From NCBI GenBank assembly GCA_005765155.1, contig VCCP01000003.1, positions 4,030,001 through 4,094,000 on the forward strand: a DNA stretch of 64,000 nucleotides, given 5' to 3'. Shown piece by piece: positions 32,457 to 45,165 of this stretch; within the stretch, counting starts at the first letter, position 1, and every line of letters begins with the position of its first letter. The notes beneath the pieces are model-generated. The model was not told the DNA's origin. It was given only the letters and a program-made list of their open reading frames with translations, and ran no database searches. The translations under genes and the position numbers were made by a program. The stretch comes from Zelopaecilomyces penicillatus. Taxonomy: Eukaryota > Ascomycota > Sordariomycetes > Hypocreales > Pseudodiploosporaceae.

Positions 32457-33215
32457 CTACTCGACGGGTTTCTTTGCCAGCGCAACGATGCTAAAGTTCG
32501 GGTTGCCCTCTGAGAACTTGAGGAATCGCTTCACACCTTGTTCCAGCGCGCCATCGCTCAACATATCATCGCCCTCGCGCATAATGCCCCAATCTACTGG
32601 CCCGTCCGTGCTGCCCTCTAACTCCCACAGGTGGTCGTCTTTTCCCTTGACAAAAGCCAGGAAATGGTAGCCAGGCAATTCTTCTGCTGGCGGTGCCGCT
32701 GTGTTGCCTCTTCTCGCGGCTCGCATGTGGATTTCCTCTAGCTCGTCGCTATTGTACAATGTCGCAGCCCTCTCTTTGTATTGCAAAGGTGATGTCTGCT
32801 CCAAGAGTCTATCCAAGAAGGAGCCCTTTTGGATAAAGCCCTTTACTTCTTCATTTGCAACAGAGTGCAGCAGTGCAATCAATCCACACGCATTGCCAAT
32901 CGTCTGCTGGAACCACATGACCGGCTCCTGGCTTCCTGATTTGGCGTAGGTTACGGTTTTGGGCTCGTAGGTGATGCCGTCTTCCTCACGAACAGCATGG
33001 TACATTGCGGATGGCGTGATGAAAATCAGTGCCAAGGCAGGCCTGGGAATCGAAGAGAGCAAGTCCTTGTCTTCTAAACTATAAACATCGTAGAACCCCA
33101 GCTCGGACGAAACGCCCAAGTCATGAACAAGGGAGGTGAAGACGTCCGGATTGTTCTCCAGAGGAATGAACATCTTCTTCCCCGATGGGGTAACGAAAAC
33201 ACCATCGGTCGGCAT
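32457..33215 (-). CDS. Ubiquitin C-terminal hydrolase (UCH/peptidase C12, Yuh1/UCH-L3 type)
   Basis: A deubiquitinase that clears small adducts from the ubiquitin C-terminus and processes ubiquitin (and often Nedd8/Rub1) precursors. 252 residues, intronless, usual size for UCH-L1/L3 types, with no C-terminal UCH37 extension. The catalytic segment QQTIGNACG places oxyanion Gln104 and nucleophile Cys110. The general-base His is His184 in GYHFLAFV. The third triad position, normally Asp in ELDG, reads Glu200 in LWELEG, one residue further on than in UCH-L1. The crossover loop is residues about 145-178. N-terminal LENNPDVFTSLVHDLG is the family's ubiquitin-binding start. Cytosolic or nuclear. Confidence 0.93.
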   Translation of the reverse strand: MPTDGVFVTPSGKKMFIPLENNPDVFTSLVHDLGVSSELGFYDVYSLEDKDLLSSIPRPALALIFITPSAMYHAVREEDGITYEPKTVTYAKSGSQEPVMWFQQTIGNACGLIALLHSVANEEVKGFIQKGSFLDRLLEQTSPLQYKERAATLYNSDELEEIHMRAARRGNTAAPPAEELPGYHFLAFVKGKDDHLWELEGSTDGPVDWGIMREGDDMLSDGALEQGVKRFLKFSEGNPNFSIVALAKKPVE

Positions 33216-35190
33216 TGTGGCAACGGATGTGACTAGCTGATGAATGCAAACAAAAAACGCAGCATTCCTATTAGGTGCAGGTTTCTACAGTAGCGATGAA
33301 TCCTTTAGTTTGTAGCACCGTTAGATGTTTACACAAGCAGCATCCTTCAGGAACACTAAATAGCAGGAATCAGTGCGTGCGCGTTAGGGTGCTGCCTGCA
33401 GGAGGTTTATGACGCAGCTACTAATTACCGTAGGGCGCAGCTCATGAGACCGACCTCATTCGGCCAATAGTTCTTGCATACCATTATTCCTTGCTCTGAG
33501 AGAAAAGTAGAAGAATGAGGCATGTTGGCTGGCCATTTATCATGTTTAGGCTCTGATAACTTCTGGACTAGGCAGTGTGGTTGGAATGCTGGGATTAAAA
33601 GAATGCACAAGTCTCACAGGCATAAGAAAAGTTAGGAACAAGGTTTGAAGTGAGGCATGAGTTGGGTAAGATGTTATGATTCGGTATATGATCCACGGTA
33701 CAAAGCTTCATGTGTGATTCTACAGATTGAAATCTGCTCTTTTGCGATGTGCTATGAAGTTTGACCAGAAATTAATTGCTCCTTTTAGTTTGTGCTACTA
33801 CTCGCATTATCCACGTTTTAGAGCTCTCCAACAGAAGTCAACAGCAATATTAACAAGTGGGTGAGTACCATTACTAGATAGAGTCTGGTATACAATATCG
33901 AAACAAAAGTTAACAATCAAGGATGGCTTCTGTCTGCGTAGTCTTTGCTTTGTGTAACCCTCTATTTTTAGCTTGTGAAGGGAAGCGGTGCAGGGTAGGT
34001 GTCGTCAGAGCATACATCCGAAACATTGACAAGCGAGGAGAATCGAGACATGCAAATCGCGACAGGGCCGTGTTTATTAGCGGCAAATCCAGCCAGCCCA
34101 CCTTTACGTATGGCGCCCAGCATCAGTGTAGGGCGGTCAAGCCCAGCGCCCAGCCCCAAGCCTCGTTAAGGTGAGCTGACATAGTCACGATGTGTGACGG
34201 CTTCGCCTCAGCGACTTCAGCCCTCTTGGTGGAACCATGGCAATCATGAGATGATGAGGAGGCCTGCCTAGAACTGTCTTCTGTGCGTGATGGGGGCGGG
34301 ACGACAATGGCAGGAAAAGCAATGCGTCAGCAAACCCTGGCAGGCATCGTCCCGTTATATCTCAGAGGCTCAGACCGTAGAGAACTGGATACTCATGAAA
34401 GTCACGGGCTCAGTGGTAGCCTGTCCAGTGGGTGTCATTGGGAAAAATATTGACAGCGTTGCATTCTAGCCTCTCTTGAAACCAACAGTTCGCCTCTATT
34501 ATTATTACCCATCTTCTCTATTATGACCAACGCCGGCTGCCCAAATAAAATACGAGCTGCCGAAGCTTCGCCGAACAGAGCCGACCTACCCAGATTGCCA
34601 GATTGCCCTACCTCTATACTAACGTCAATTACTACGTAGTAGTACTGTATGAACATTCTACTCTCATAGGCCACAGGTATCAGAATATTACACTCAGCCT
34701 ACCACATATTACAGTACGGTAGCCAGACGTGGGTGGCACGTGCGGCAATCGGCAGGGGTCACGGACTCTCAATCCAGAAAGATCCAAAGACCAACTAACC
34801 GCCATCGGGTTGCCATCCATTCTCCCCTAACAACCGACCGTCGCCCTCAATCGCTCATCGCTCATCGTCGCCGTCTGTTTGACGTCTAATACCGGCCACG
34901 CCCGGCCTCGTCCTGCCTTGCCTGTTGGATCATGAGGGTCTCGCCATCGCACCTGTCGCTACCGGGCTTTGCTTCGCTATAGCAAACTACCACTATTCGT
35001 ACCTCGCACACAACTCCAACAAAGTCCTACCCAACGCCAGTTCTCTTTACCACCTGTCGGATATCTGCGACGTCGTCCAACTTCGCCATACTTCAATCGC
35101 TAAATAATAGAAACCTTTGGAAAACTGCGCCAGAACGTCGGACTAGAACTACAGTGAAGAGAAGAAGGATCTACCATCGACGTACTCGAC
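33216..35190. other. Spacer between divergent hydrolase and Bud6 genes
   Basis: About 2 kb with both promoters. AT-rich middle part (33600-33900) and a C/T-rich leader-like stretch from 34780 into the Bud6 start. An upstream ATG at 34932 opens a 59-codon frame ending at 35107, which could act as a uORF of Bud6 if the leader reaches that far. No gene was recognised. Confidence 0.5.
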
Positions 35191-38100
35191 ATGCAGCCGT
35201 CCACCTCCACACAGCGTGGCTATCCGCTACGACGATCGCCAGGCGCCGACCCTGGGCCTCCGCCAAATGTTCCAGTCAGATCAATTTCACCAGCTGTTGG
35301 TATTCATCCTCGAACATCCAACTCTTCCGTCAGGTCCGCCCAGTCTAGTGGTTCCAGGCGGGCAAACCGCGAAGTGCGTAATTGCTCTTTTTCGCCCCCA
35401 CACCAGGGCCAATTGATTAGGCGGCATGCTTTTGCTAACACGCTTCGACTTTCTAGGGCTCATCCGGGAGTGGCTCCAACATGCCATTATCGCAAATCGA
35501 AAAGAGCGTCACACACCTCCTCGTTGCGACGAAACAGCTCTTGGAGACGCTGACGCAATGGTCGCGAGGCCAGGCGACCGACACCCAAGTGTCCGATGTC
35601 TATGTACGTCTTGGCTACGAATTCAACATGGCCTGCAGAGCCTTCACAGCCATCAATGTCGACACATCGGACCTGGGAAACGTCCCCGATCTGCTGCGCA
35701 ATATACTAGAGGCAACTTTGAGCCAGGAGGCCAACGCCGATAGTCTTGAGAAATATTTGCCCAGAATACGAGATATTATTATCAACCTCCTCCACGGATT
35801 AAAACGAAAACAACAAAAATTGCGCCAGAAACAGGCCAGGGACCGCGAGGGATCCGGCCCCGAAAGGACGACAAGCGTAAGCACAGTTGCAAGCGGAAAT
35901 AGTGGCTTGACAAATTTGTTGGATGAAGGCCTGGAGAACGGCTATCGACCAGAGTCTCAGCGCAACGATTCCATTCACCAAGCACCTCCTAACCTAAGCT
36001 CGTCACCAACACGCCGTTTCAATGCCCAGCGAGATCAATCTAGAGGCTCAGCTTTATCAGAGCAATCATCACTTTCCAGCAACACGATGCAGAACATTCC
36101 AGTTTTACCTCCATACCCTACCGAGGAGTCAATACCGGCTCCATCATTATCCAGCGATCTCAATATCGATGCTTTCCCTCCACCTCCACCACCACCGCCG
36201 GATAAGCAGTCCAGTGCTTTGGCGGCATTGCAGAAGGGTGGCGAACTGGAACGGCGAGCGTCTCGTAGATATTCGCAGTATCAAATATCGAAACATCTTG
36301 GGGCTTCTGCGGTTCCTATGCTACCATCGCAGAATACACCAGTACCAAACAGAGGAAGAAAGGAAGCAAGAGAATCTCTGCGTGCTGTGCAGACTCGGGA
36401 GTCGGTTCACCATAGTAGGAATCCGTCAAACCAGTCTAAGAACGGCGTGATTGAATCCTCTCCCGCCAGGATACCGAGTCGTGTCTCGGAAGAGTCAATC
36501 TCTACGTTGCAGTCTGCGGCACCCGAAAGCCCTACTGTTCAGAGCCCCGACGATAAATATGCCCCAAGTGCAACCATCTCAGGCCCTCTTCAGGATAATA
36601 TCACGTTCTTGAACGAGACTAACCGGAAAGCTCCCGAGCCGAAAATAGAACCAAGGACTCAAGTTGAGGAGGCCCCGGTACCAACATCTCTTCCTCAGGA
36701 ATCAAAACCTCAAGAGCCCTACTTTCAAGTCTCCCCACCCCCAACTCCCACGAAAGATTTGACTCTTTTCTTACAATACAAGTCGAAAGTTAAAAAAATT
36801 GTGCTACCTGAGGGTCGAGATGAGCTTTCAATAGGGCGATTGCAACTTGCTTTCATTGAGAAATTTTCATGGAATACACAGCAGAATGGCGTGGATCTGC
36901 CTGAAATATATATTCAAGATCCCGTTTCTGGCGTTCGGCATGAGCTCGAGGACTTGTCTGATATTAAAGACAGAACTGTCCTTGTACTCAACGTGGAGCC
37001 TTTGGACGAGGTCAAGCGACACATTGACGATGGCATGCTGGCGCTTACAAAAATTGTGCGAGAGGTGAAGCAAAATGTAGACGACCAGGCGGCAACTCTG
37101 CAAAGTGTTTCAGAGCGACAGCAAGCGGCTGCTAAAGAGATGTCCGAGATGGCTTTGGCTCAAGCACAGGGCCATGCTCAGGCACATATTCAGTCAGCTG
37201 TACTGCAGGTGCCAGACGGTACAAAGACCCTTGCCCTCGGAAAGAAACTCCCTGCCGGTCAAATCAGCGAGATTCAAAACCTTCGACGTGACCTCGCCGT
37301 CTTACGCCAGACCTATTCTAATTTCCAGTCGGATGTCCAGACCTCCATGTCCACAATACGTACCAAAGCTGCCAATGTCAAAACAGTGGCAGCCAAGGCC
37401 ATTGTGCTCGATATTGACGGAGACGCTGGATACTCCTACGTCACTAGTGGCCGCAAACAGCTCAATTCCGATTCGGATCGTCTCGTTGCCAAAGTGGACG
37501 ACCTTCAAGATTTGGTCGAGGATCTACGGAAGGATGTTGTTCATCGTGGGGTACGACCTCTGCCGCGATTGCTTGATGGTGTGGCGATGGATGTTGCCGC
37601 ACTCACCAAGGAGTTGACGAGGATGGAGGAATACATGACAAAAGAGAAGCCCATCTGGACCAAGATTTGGGAGAAGGAACTTGAAGACGTATGCCAAGGC
37701 CGTGATGAGGTTCGTCTCATGGAGGATCTGTTGATAGATCTACGGGATGATTTAGAAAAAGCCTCAGAGACATTTGCCCTCGTTGAGCAGGCCACAAAGG
37801 AGCAAATGAAGGATAATGGAACCAGTGCCAGCGCAGGAACAGCGCGGCAGTTTTCAAGGGGGCTGAATAGTCTTGGCAACAGTCTCGATCAAAAGGCGGC
37901 CAAGGAGGATGTTCTCGGCGCAGTACGAGCATTGCAGCCAAATCACGAAGACCGACTAGAAGCCATTGAGCGTGCTGAGAAATTGCGCCACAAGGAGTTG
38001 CAAAGCAGAAGTGGCAATGAATTACAACGCGAAATCCTCAGTTTTGTCACTGAAGGCAAGTTAAAAAAGTCGGGTGGATTTGAAGAAGTCGAGCGTGCCA

Positions 38101-38309
38101 GAATAGCCAAGGATGAGAGAATACGACGAGAGGTATGGGAGAGAATGAACGGCTATGCTGCCGATGACATGGGCGAAGAAGAGTATGAGGAGGAAGAGTA
38201 CGAGGAGGAGGAGGGTGAGTTGGAGGATGATGAGCTGGCGGCGGCACAGAATAACGAGCATGCGCCGGCAGATGCGCCTGACACGACGAAGACGACGAAT
38301 GGAGTATAA
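35191..38309 (+). CDS. bud6: Bud6/Aip3 polarity and actin-nucleation-promoting factor
   Basis: Polarisome component that binds actin monomers and formins and directs actin cables to hyphal tips and septa. Two exons, 35191-35373 and 35457-38309, give 1,011 residues. The intron 35374-35456 (GTGCGT, branch TGCTAAC at about 35433, TCTAG) is phase 0. Exon 1 encodes a disordered Ser/Pro/Arg N-terminus. Residues 70-190 (MPLSQIEKSVTHLLVATKQL onward) are the conserved helical N-terminal domain. Residues 190-480 are disordered and include an eight-proline run (FPPPPPPPPDK) suited to profilin or SH3 partners. The AIP3 domain starts near 485 (DLTLFLQYKSKVKKI) and runs as coiled coil to about 910. A very acidic Glu/Tyr tail ends the protein. 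Tail to tail with ELP1. Confidence 0.93.
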
Positions 38310-38829
38310 GATCACGCCGGCAAAATGAGATATCAAGGATGTCTTTGGGCTGGACTCCTTGGACTGGACTTTTATGTTTGGTGATGTGTGTGTGTGTGTG
38401 TGTGCTGGAGTGTTCGAATACCCCCTTTTTCCTATTCCTGCCTAATACCATCGATTTGAAGGATCTGATAGATATTACAAGGCTGTATCATAGCTTACAC
38501 TATACTATAGGTGGGGGATTACGGTTATGGGTGTTGACTTTGTCTATAGCGGAGGCGAAGTGGGTTTTGCTTTTTTGGAACTACAATTACGGGAATCGGA
38601 ATGATGAGTGTGTCGATAATCATACTGCCTTTAGTGTTAAAATGCTCCCTAAGTGAAACATGTGCCTTGATCATTGCTAATTGCTATACTGTATGCGCCA
38701 TTCCCTTTTTTTTTCAATTTTTTTTTTTTCAATTCGAAATTGGTTTGAGCCCCTATTTTTTTTCTATATCCTCTAACCTTTTCTCTACTTTACGCCTTCT
38801 CCCGACAGAAATGTAGATGTTATAATCTT
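38310..38829. other. Spacer between convergent Bud6 and Elp1 genes
   Basis: About 520 bases of 3' UTR sequence for both genes, with a TG microsatellite at 38385-38404 and T-rich runs at 38707-38730 and 38755-38765. No gene was recognised. Confidence 0.55.
38385..38404. repeat. TG dinucleotide microsatellite
   Basis: Ten pure TG units about 75 bases after the Bud6 stop codon, in the presumed 3' UTR. Likely length-variable between strains. Confidence 0.95.
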
Positions 38830-41800
38830 CTAACCCAGCAATGCCAGTCTCTTCAATTTTGCTACCACAGGAGGCTCCGGTCTTTTGCGTTGCTCCTCGG
38901 CCCATTCCTGGAACACGGCCTCGCCTCCCGTCACTTTCCACGACCCGCTTTGATCCGCCACACCATTGGCCTCATTTGGGGGCTGTGCTTGCAGCAGTTG
39001 CTGCTGCGTCTGCGATGTCCCAAACACCTCTGCAATGGCGACCTCGCAGGCGTCGACGACTTCAGCCATGAGGGTCTCAGCAGCCCGAGCGCGCTCCGCC
39101 ATGCCGCGTCGCACAAGAGCGAACACAAGACGTTCCACCTCCAGGCGGGCGGCGTCGATACGCTCGATGAGACGCTGTACACTGTTGACGAGGTATTCCT
39201 CCTCGTAGACGGTGCCCTTGCGGCCTCGCGCGCGCTTCTTCTCCTCGCGGCGACGGTTTTTGCTCGTAGCACGGCTGACACCTGTGCCGACGGTGCCAAC
39301 ACTTCCTGCTTTACCCGTGTAGCGGGTGAAAAGACTGGCGCTGGTGCTGAGACGCGAGCTGGCCGCAATGGAAACGTCATCGGGGATGTCGGCACCGCCG
39401 GCGCGCTCGCCCTCGTAGAAGGATAGAGGGTCCTCTGCCGCCTTGCGCCGCAGCTCGGCGACACGGGGTACCTGTGCTAGGAGCTGGCCTTTGCAGTCCG
39501 CGAGGAACTCGGTCGTCCGGCCCAGGGCGTCGCCGAGTCCGACATCGACAGCTGTCTCGAGTAATTCCGGGCGGGATCGCTGGATTACCAACCGAATGGC
39601 CTCTGCGAATAGGTAGCCTCGGCATAGACAGTTAACTGTGGACTCAATAGACGAGAGATACTCCATATGGATTGTCGCTGCTGAGGAATAGTCCTTGGCC
39701 TCCCAGAGCGCCTCTGCTAACGCTGTGGCGAGGTCATTCATGGCATCTGGAGACAAAGGAGGAGTCTGCTGTTGCGCAGTGAACAAGCATTCTTGCCAGC
39801 ATGTTGCACCAGAGGCGCGGTAGCAGCTGGTTGCTTTGGCATAGTTTTGAATGGATTCGTAGGCTAAACCAGCCTCTCTATATGCCGACGTGGATTCAAG
39901 ATAGGCGGCGTAGAGTTCTGTGAGTGTCCGCAGACGTAACTTCTCATACCGGTAGAGCCGGAGTGCCTCTGGGTATAGGCTATGCTTGGTAGTGTATGTG
40001 CACAGCTCGTCAAATACATCCAGAGCCTGGAGATGGGCCAAGGCCTTTTCTCGGCGAGCCAGGTGATTGTCAATCTCAAATTTGCGACGAAGCTCGGGCA
40101 GGACATGGAGGTTTTGGATGAAAGGAAGGTATTCTCTGGGATCACGCTGTGACTGCTGAGCGACCAAAAGCGCGAGCTCAAGATTATACAAGCCCAATGC
40201 ATTCTCGTACAGTCGATTGACGTCTACCAGGAAGCATATATGCTCCACAGCTTTCTCTGCCATTTTTTCATTTTCTTTCATCAGGCCGGCTACGAGCGTT
40301 AGCCCGTCATCCAACGCCGGTGGAACCTTGCACACATGCGCCGTGATGATGTTTTGAAGGTGTGTGGCCTTGCGGGATTGAAGATTCCCAAGAATTGCAT
40401 TGCAGACGATATTGGCCTTGGGACCAGTGGGTTTTGATGTGAGAGGTGTTTCCTGTTCGGGAGGAATGTTGTTGGACTGAGCCTTGGCGCGCTTCGTATC
40501 TTGATACATTGTCTGTGTAACATCTTCCGCTCTGGGAGAGAATGTTAGTTCAATGTTTTGACGGAGGGAGAATCAATGAAGAAAATCAGAACATACCGTA
40601 GAGATGATAGAAACAGATCAATGTAAGTCACTTCTTTAAGCTGATCCAGGAACAAACCAACATTAGCCAGAAACTGCTCGGGCTGATGATCATATAGAAT
40701 GTTCATATCAACACGCTGTGAGCGACAGTATGAGAATGCCCTGCCATAATTCTTCTCGTCAATGAGACTACGAATGCCAGCGACAACCATGGCTCTTGGG
40801 AAAATAGTTTCCAAGTTGCCTCGGGGCATCTGCAGGACAATGCTCATATTAGTCGGAATGGCTGTGACGAGCCGCGCGCCACGTTCAATACTGCGGCATC
40901 GTTCATCTTTTTCCGGATCGTCACTGGGAACCTCAAGTTCTACATAGCAATGTTAGCAAACCCTAACTTGGCGAAAAGTGTGTTTCAAGAAGGAAAGAAA
41001 AAGGTGTCTCTCATACCTTCCACATCTGCTGTCAAATGGACATACTTGACCAAATGATTGCTCGTGGTGAATATCAGATGGCTGGGTGTGATGATGAAGG
41101 AGGTGCAGTTCTTGGCCAGTGACCTCGAGTTTGCATATATGTGGCCACCTCTTGACAAACCAAAAGCTACCGAGACCCCGTCGACCTTGGTGACTTCGAA
41201 CCAGGGTAACTGTGCCGTAAAATGCACTGGTAAGAGCTCGTCCTCGGAACTGCTTAGTCTGTATAGCTTTCCAGTCGTATCCTGACCGTAGCTCTCGATC
41301 AATGAGTCGTCATCATATGTCGATGTGGCGACCAGATTAACACTGCGTTTAAGCAAGCTGAACTGGGTTGCTTCCTTGATGCCGACTTGCGAATGCTGGA
41401 AGGTGTCGTTCTGGAAGCTCATGCATCGAACGGTATTCTCTGAAGTGAAGCAAACTCGTAGTGGGATGTGATATTCTGGTGCGTTTGCTGCTTCAAATGG
41501 CAGTTTGGCCATTTCAACAGGCTCACCAACCCTCCCATTCTTGACTGGGCATTGGTATAAATCGATGCCTTTGTGGTGGAGGATTGCAAGCAATCCGCTT
41601 GCATGTCCGAATGCCACATCGATAATGGATGAGGCGACCTCAATTTCGGAGCGGCACATTGGCGGTGGCACATTGGCTGTTCGAAAGGGGGTGAACTTGA
41701 CAGTGTCTCCGTCGATGACAGCCACTGCGCCATGGTCGTGAGGCGGTCGGCAAGAACCTCGAGCTGTGTAGAAGATGTGCTCAGATAGGACCACGCTGTT

Positions 41801-42966
41801 GGACGAAAATGCAGAAAAACGCAGTGACTTTTCAGAGTGCCAGGTAAACCCGGAGACCCCAGCGCCGAGGGGAATCTCCTGCTTAAGATACCAATGATAA
41901 TTCCCCGTGGTCCAGAGCTGTATCACATCTTTCAACAAAACAGCTAGTACGGTAGAGTCGGAGTTCCACTCGAGCTTGATTCTCGTATCCTCTGGGGCCA
42001 GTGCACCAGCAGGAGACCGCAAGGTAAATTCACCATGGCGAAGACCATTTCTTTCGAAAAACACAACATCAATCCTGTCCGCCCGGCGCTGGATGCCTGC
42101 GATAAGGTTGCCCGATGGCCTCCAGCTGAGTGCGCCCTCAAGGCCGTCCACGGGTTCACTGGCACTGTCAAGCTCACCCTCGCGAGAATAAACTCGCACA
42201 ACTCGTCTGCTGGTTCCCTGGGCTGAGTTGATGGCCAGAAACGCGCCGTCTCCTCGCCAGCTGATGGTCGTCGAGCCGTCCTCGTTGGAGCTCGGTAGAC
42301 CTTCGTCAACCCTTTCTGGTATCGTTGGATCCCGCAAGGCTTTAGCTCCCCGGCCTTGGAACTGCGTCTCCTTCTTGCCCCAACCTACAGAAACATGCTT
42401 GGAGGCCTTGAGATCATCGGGCGTCAAGTTGATTTCAGACATGGGATCAAAAGTACTGCTCATGAAGACGAGTGTGTCGGCTTTGGTGACAACTGCCAGT
42501 AGTTCCTCATCAGGGGACCATCTCGACGCAGTGATTCCGGCATCGATGGACCCCATGATTTCAATGTGAACACTGCCATTTGAGAGCTGGTCCTCCTGAA
42601 CAGTGACGATGTCACCGCCCTCCAAGACAAGACATGTCGTTGCTGTACCGCTGAGATACTGCAGACTCACAACCTTGTCCACCTCCAAGTCTGGACTCGG
42701 GCTTGGCGCATCCCAACTGGCAACAGTACGGTATGAACTTTGGTCTCGTCAGTTTCAGAAAACTATAAAAGACAGCTTGGCGACAGAGTTGCCGCCCCCG
42801 AGACGTACATAGGTTCGGTCTCTGAGACTCGCACCAGTTCAATGGTCGAGCTCTGGGCCGTCGGTCCAATGGTGCAGAGGATCTCATCCCGCTCCGGATC
42901 CCAGCATGTGGCCGTGACGTTCGAGTGTTTCCACCGGCCGAACCGGAGACTGCGAAGGTTGCGCAT
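38830..42966 (-). CDS. elp1: Elongator complex subunit 1 (Elp1/Iki3/IKAP)
   Basis: Scaffold subunit of Elongator, which modifies wobble uridines of tRNAs (cm5U series) together with Elp2 and the catalytic Elp3. Minus-strand exons are 42966-42809, about 42716-41017, 40939-40597 and 40531-38830, giving about 1,300 residues, normal for the family. Introns: 42808-42717 (GTACGT), 41016-40940 (GTATGA...GTAG) and 40596-40532 (GTATGT...CCAG). The start MRNLRSLRFG is typical, followed by two WD40 propellers (to about residue 750). The conserved MPRGNLETIFPRA marks the start of the TPR-like helical part. Near the C-terminus the basic stretch around NRRREEKKRARGRKG is the known tRNA-binding region, followed by EEEYLVNSVQRLIERI in the dimerisation domain. 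The exon 2 acceptor is uncertain (42717 or 42738). Confidence 0.93.
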
Positions 42967-44073
42967 CGTGATATATGCAGTTTTCAGTTGATTGCGGGAA
43001 AACGGCCCATGCAAGCACGCTTGTCTGAGCGAACCCCTCGCTCTGCTGCCCCTCTCTCGGTGGCCCAAAGGCGCAGATGGAAGACTGATGCTCTGCTACT
43101 TTAGTTTATTTACGAGAATGCTCAGTTCGTATTACTAAACCTGTCCAGCAAAGAGCTCTCGAGGACGTGTGAATATGGCTCCTGGCTGATATCGAGTTGG
43201 GGTTTGTGCGTGTTATGTCATGCACAATGAGGCATCAAAAGCGCAAAGTCCACGACCAAAATTTTGTGGAAGATCGGCGCTAACAGAGTCCGTGCTATGT
43301 CACACATATTGACAGCGTCTTGGTTGGTTGGTAATTACAGGTCATCCATGCACTGACTTTCAGTGAACGTCTTGTTATCATTCCCACAACTTGTCTGCGT
43401 TTACTGCAACGGACGACGGAGCACTTGTCCGTTTGAGATCAAGATGCAGATCCTTAATCTACGAGTGTGGGAAAATATCATTAAGCCGCAGATATCCCCC
43501 CATGCATCCCTGTCCTAGTCGCGAGGATTTTACGGATGTGCGTATTGCCAACTTTTTGAGATGCAAAGTTGAATCCCGCATTGTAGTCAGTTTGTTGTTG
43601 GTGCGAGCCCCCTCAGCCACACCGGTGCCACACTTGGCCTGTTTAGCGCTACTGTGCAAGGACTTTTAGGGCATCTTTGGACCTCCTACGGGCTTGTAGC
43701 GGGCTTTGAGGTGCGTTTGAGGGGCACAATCGCCCTGAAGGAGGGGATTTCGGCGGCTTTGGCCGCTGGAACCTGCTGCTGTAATCACAAGCTGCTCCAG
43801 CCTCGGCCAAAATCTCTGTCAGGAACGGCGATTATTAGCCGTGGCCCCACTCGCCGGCCCTTGTCTCGGCAGCGAACCTCTCCTTGATTGCGACCTTCAC
43901 CAGTTTGTACAAGAACCGCCAGTTCCCTCTCATCGCCAGCATCTCCACACAGCACGGGGCATCTGAGAAGATACAAATCAAATATAACGCTGGTGGAGAG
44001 TGTTCCTGGCACTGGCATTGTTCATTACATCCTGCAATCGGGTACTTTATCTGCGCTACCCATCCTCTTCATC
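42967..44073. other. Spacer between divergent Elp1 and DUF3984-like genes
   Basis: About 1.1 kb with both promoters. The reading frame of the next gene is open back to about 43888, but ATG 44074 is the first good start, so 43888-44073 is more likely leader. No other gene was recognised. Confidence 0.5.
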
Positions 44074-45165
44074 ATGGATGTCTCCTACAACCCTCATGCC
44101 GAGCGCGCTCGCCGCAAGAACCGATCATCCACCAACATCAATCATCTCACGCTCGCCCCGCTTACCTCCAAGCTTCCGCTGAATGACGCCGATGCCATCT
44201 TTGATCCGAATATCCGCCCAAGTACCTCTTACCTGCAAGGCAAATCGGCCCCTACAACACCACGTCTGCTCGGGCATTCGGCAACGAATCCCCGTTCTCG
44301 CTCGCGATCCCACCACCGTACCCCCTCGGCCCCTAGCGCCTCCATATCTAAGAGCAAGTCCTCCACACATCTTACGGGCGGCAATGGCAAGAAGTCCAGC
44401 TCAGGTACTACGACACCTCGACGCAGGGCTGTGGAAGACCGCCATGATGGGGATTGGCTACTACGAACAGGCGCGTTGATGACCTCGGAGGCAAGAGAGT
44501 ATAAGGGACAAAATTGGCTGGTATCACGGCAGAGCTCGACAAGTCTTGCTGGCATGCAAGATGTCGAGGAAGAGGCTTTCCAGCACGAGCTGGCACGCGA
44601 GCGTGAGATAGCAAGTCGGCACGTAAGCCGGCGGGGCAGCATTGTCCTGATTGATGACGAGGTATCACTTAACGGAAGCCGCATTCCTAGCCGCTTCCAC
44701 AGCCGATCTCAAAGCATAGTCGAGAACCGGAGCCAGTTTTTGACGCCGATGGATCGGGCAGGCGAAGACTCATATTTCCCCACCCAGGATACTATCTCTG
44801 GACCCGACTTCGTTGATCTTGACGAGAAGCTCGAGGAGTTGGAGCGTGACACAGTGGAGGATGATGAGGCTGACGTCAGGAGGCTTGTGCGGCGCGGTAA
44901 TTCCGGCAAGGACTCGTGGATTGGTAACCTCATCGGATGGAACCTCTTTTCTGTGGATGAAGACATTGAGGAATCAGACGAAGACTCAGATGAGGAGGAC
45001 TCCAACGGAGATACTCAGTCACAGGCAGACCGAAGTGCGTGGTTACGACGTCATTGTGAAGGTCCGTTGCATCCTGAGGAACGGATACCTCCCCCGACCA
45101 GAGACGAGGGTGGTTGGAGGGATGCGGCTTGGCTGTTGAGCGTTGCGACAAAAGTCATGTTCTAG
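44074..45165 (+). CDS. Disordered acidic/Ser-rich protein, DUF3984-like
   Basis: Function unknown. 363 residues from ATG 44074, one exon. The pattern (NPHAERARRKNRSSTNI start, then a Ser/Arg/Thr-rich linker, then GDWLLRTGALMTSEAREYKGQNWLVSR near residues 125-152, then a C-terminal folded part with WIGNLIGWNLFSVDED and GGWRDAAWLLSVA) resembles the fungal family I know as DUF3984. That assignment is from memory. The C-terminal third has an acidic ESDEDSDEED run and Trp-rich motifs that look conserved. No signal or membrane segment. An upstream extension of the same frame to 43888 lacks an ATG and was not used. Confidence 0.75.
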   Translation: MDVSYNPHAERARRKNRSSTNINHLTLAPLTSKLPLNDADAIFDPNIRPSTSYLQGKSAPTTPRLLGHSATNPRSRSRSHHRTPSAPSASISKSKSSTHLTGGNGKKSSSGTTTPRRRAVEDRHDGDWLLRTGALMTSEAREYKGQNWLVSRQSSTSLAGMQDVEEEAFQHELAREREIASRHVSRRGSIVLIDDEVSLNGSRIPSRFHSRSQSIVENRSQFLTPMDRAGEDSYFPTQDTISGPDFVDLDEKLEELERDTVEDDEADVRRLVRRGNSGKDSWIGNLIGWNLFSVDEDIEESDEDSDEEDSNGDTQSQADRSAWLRRHCEGPLHPEERIPPPTRDEGGWRDAAWLLSVATKVMF

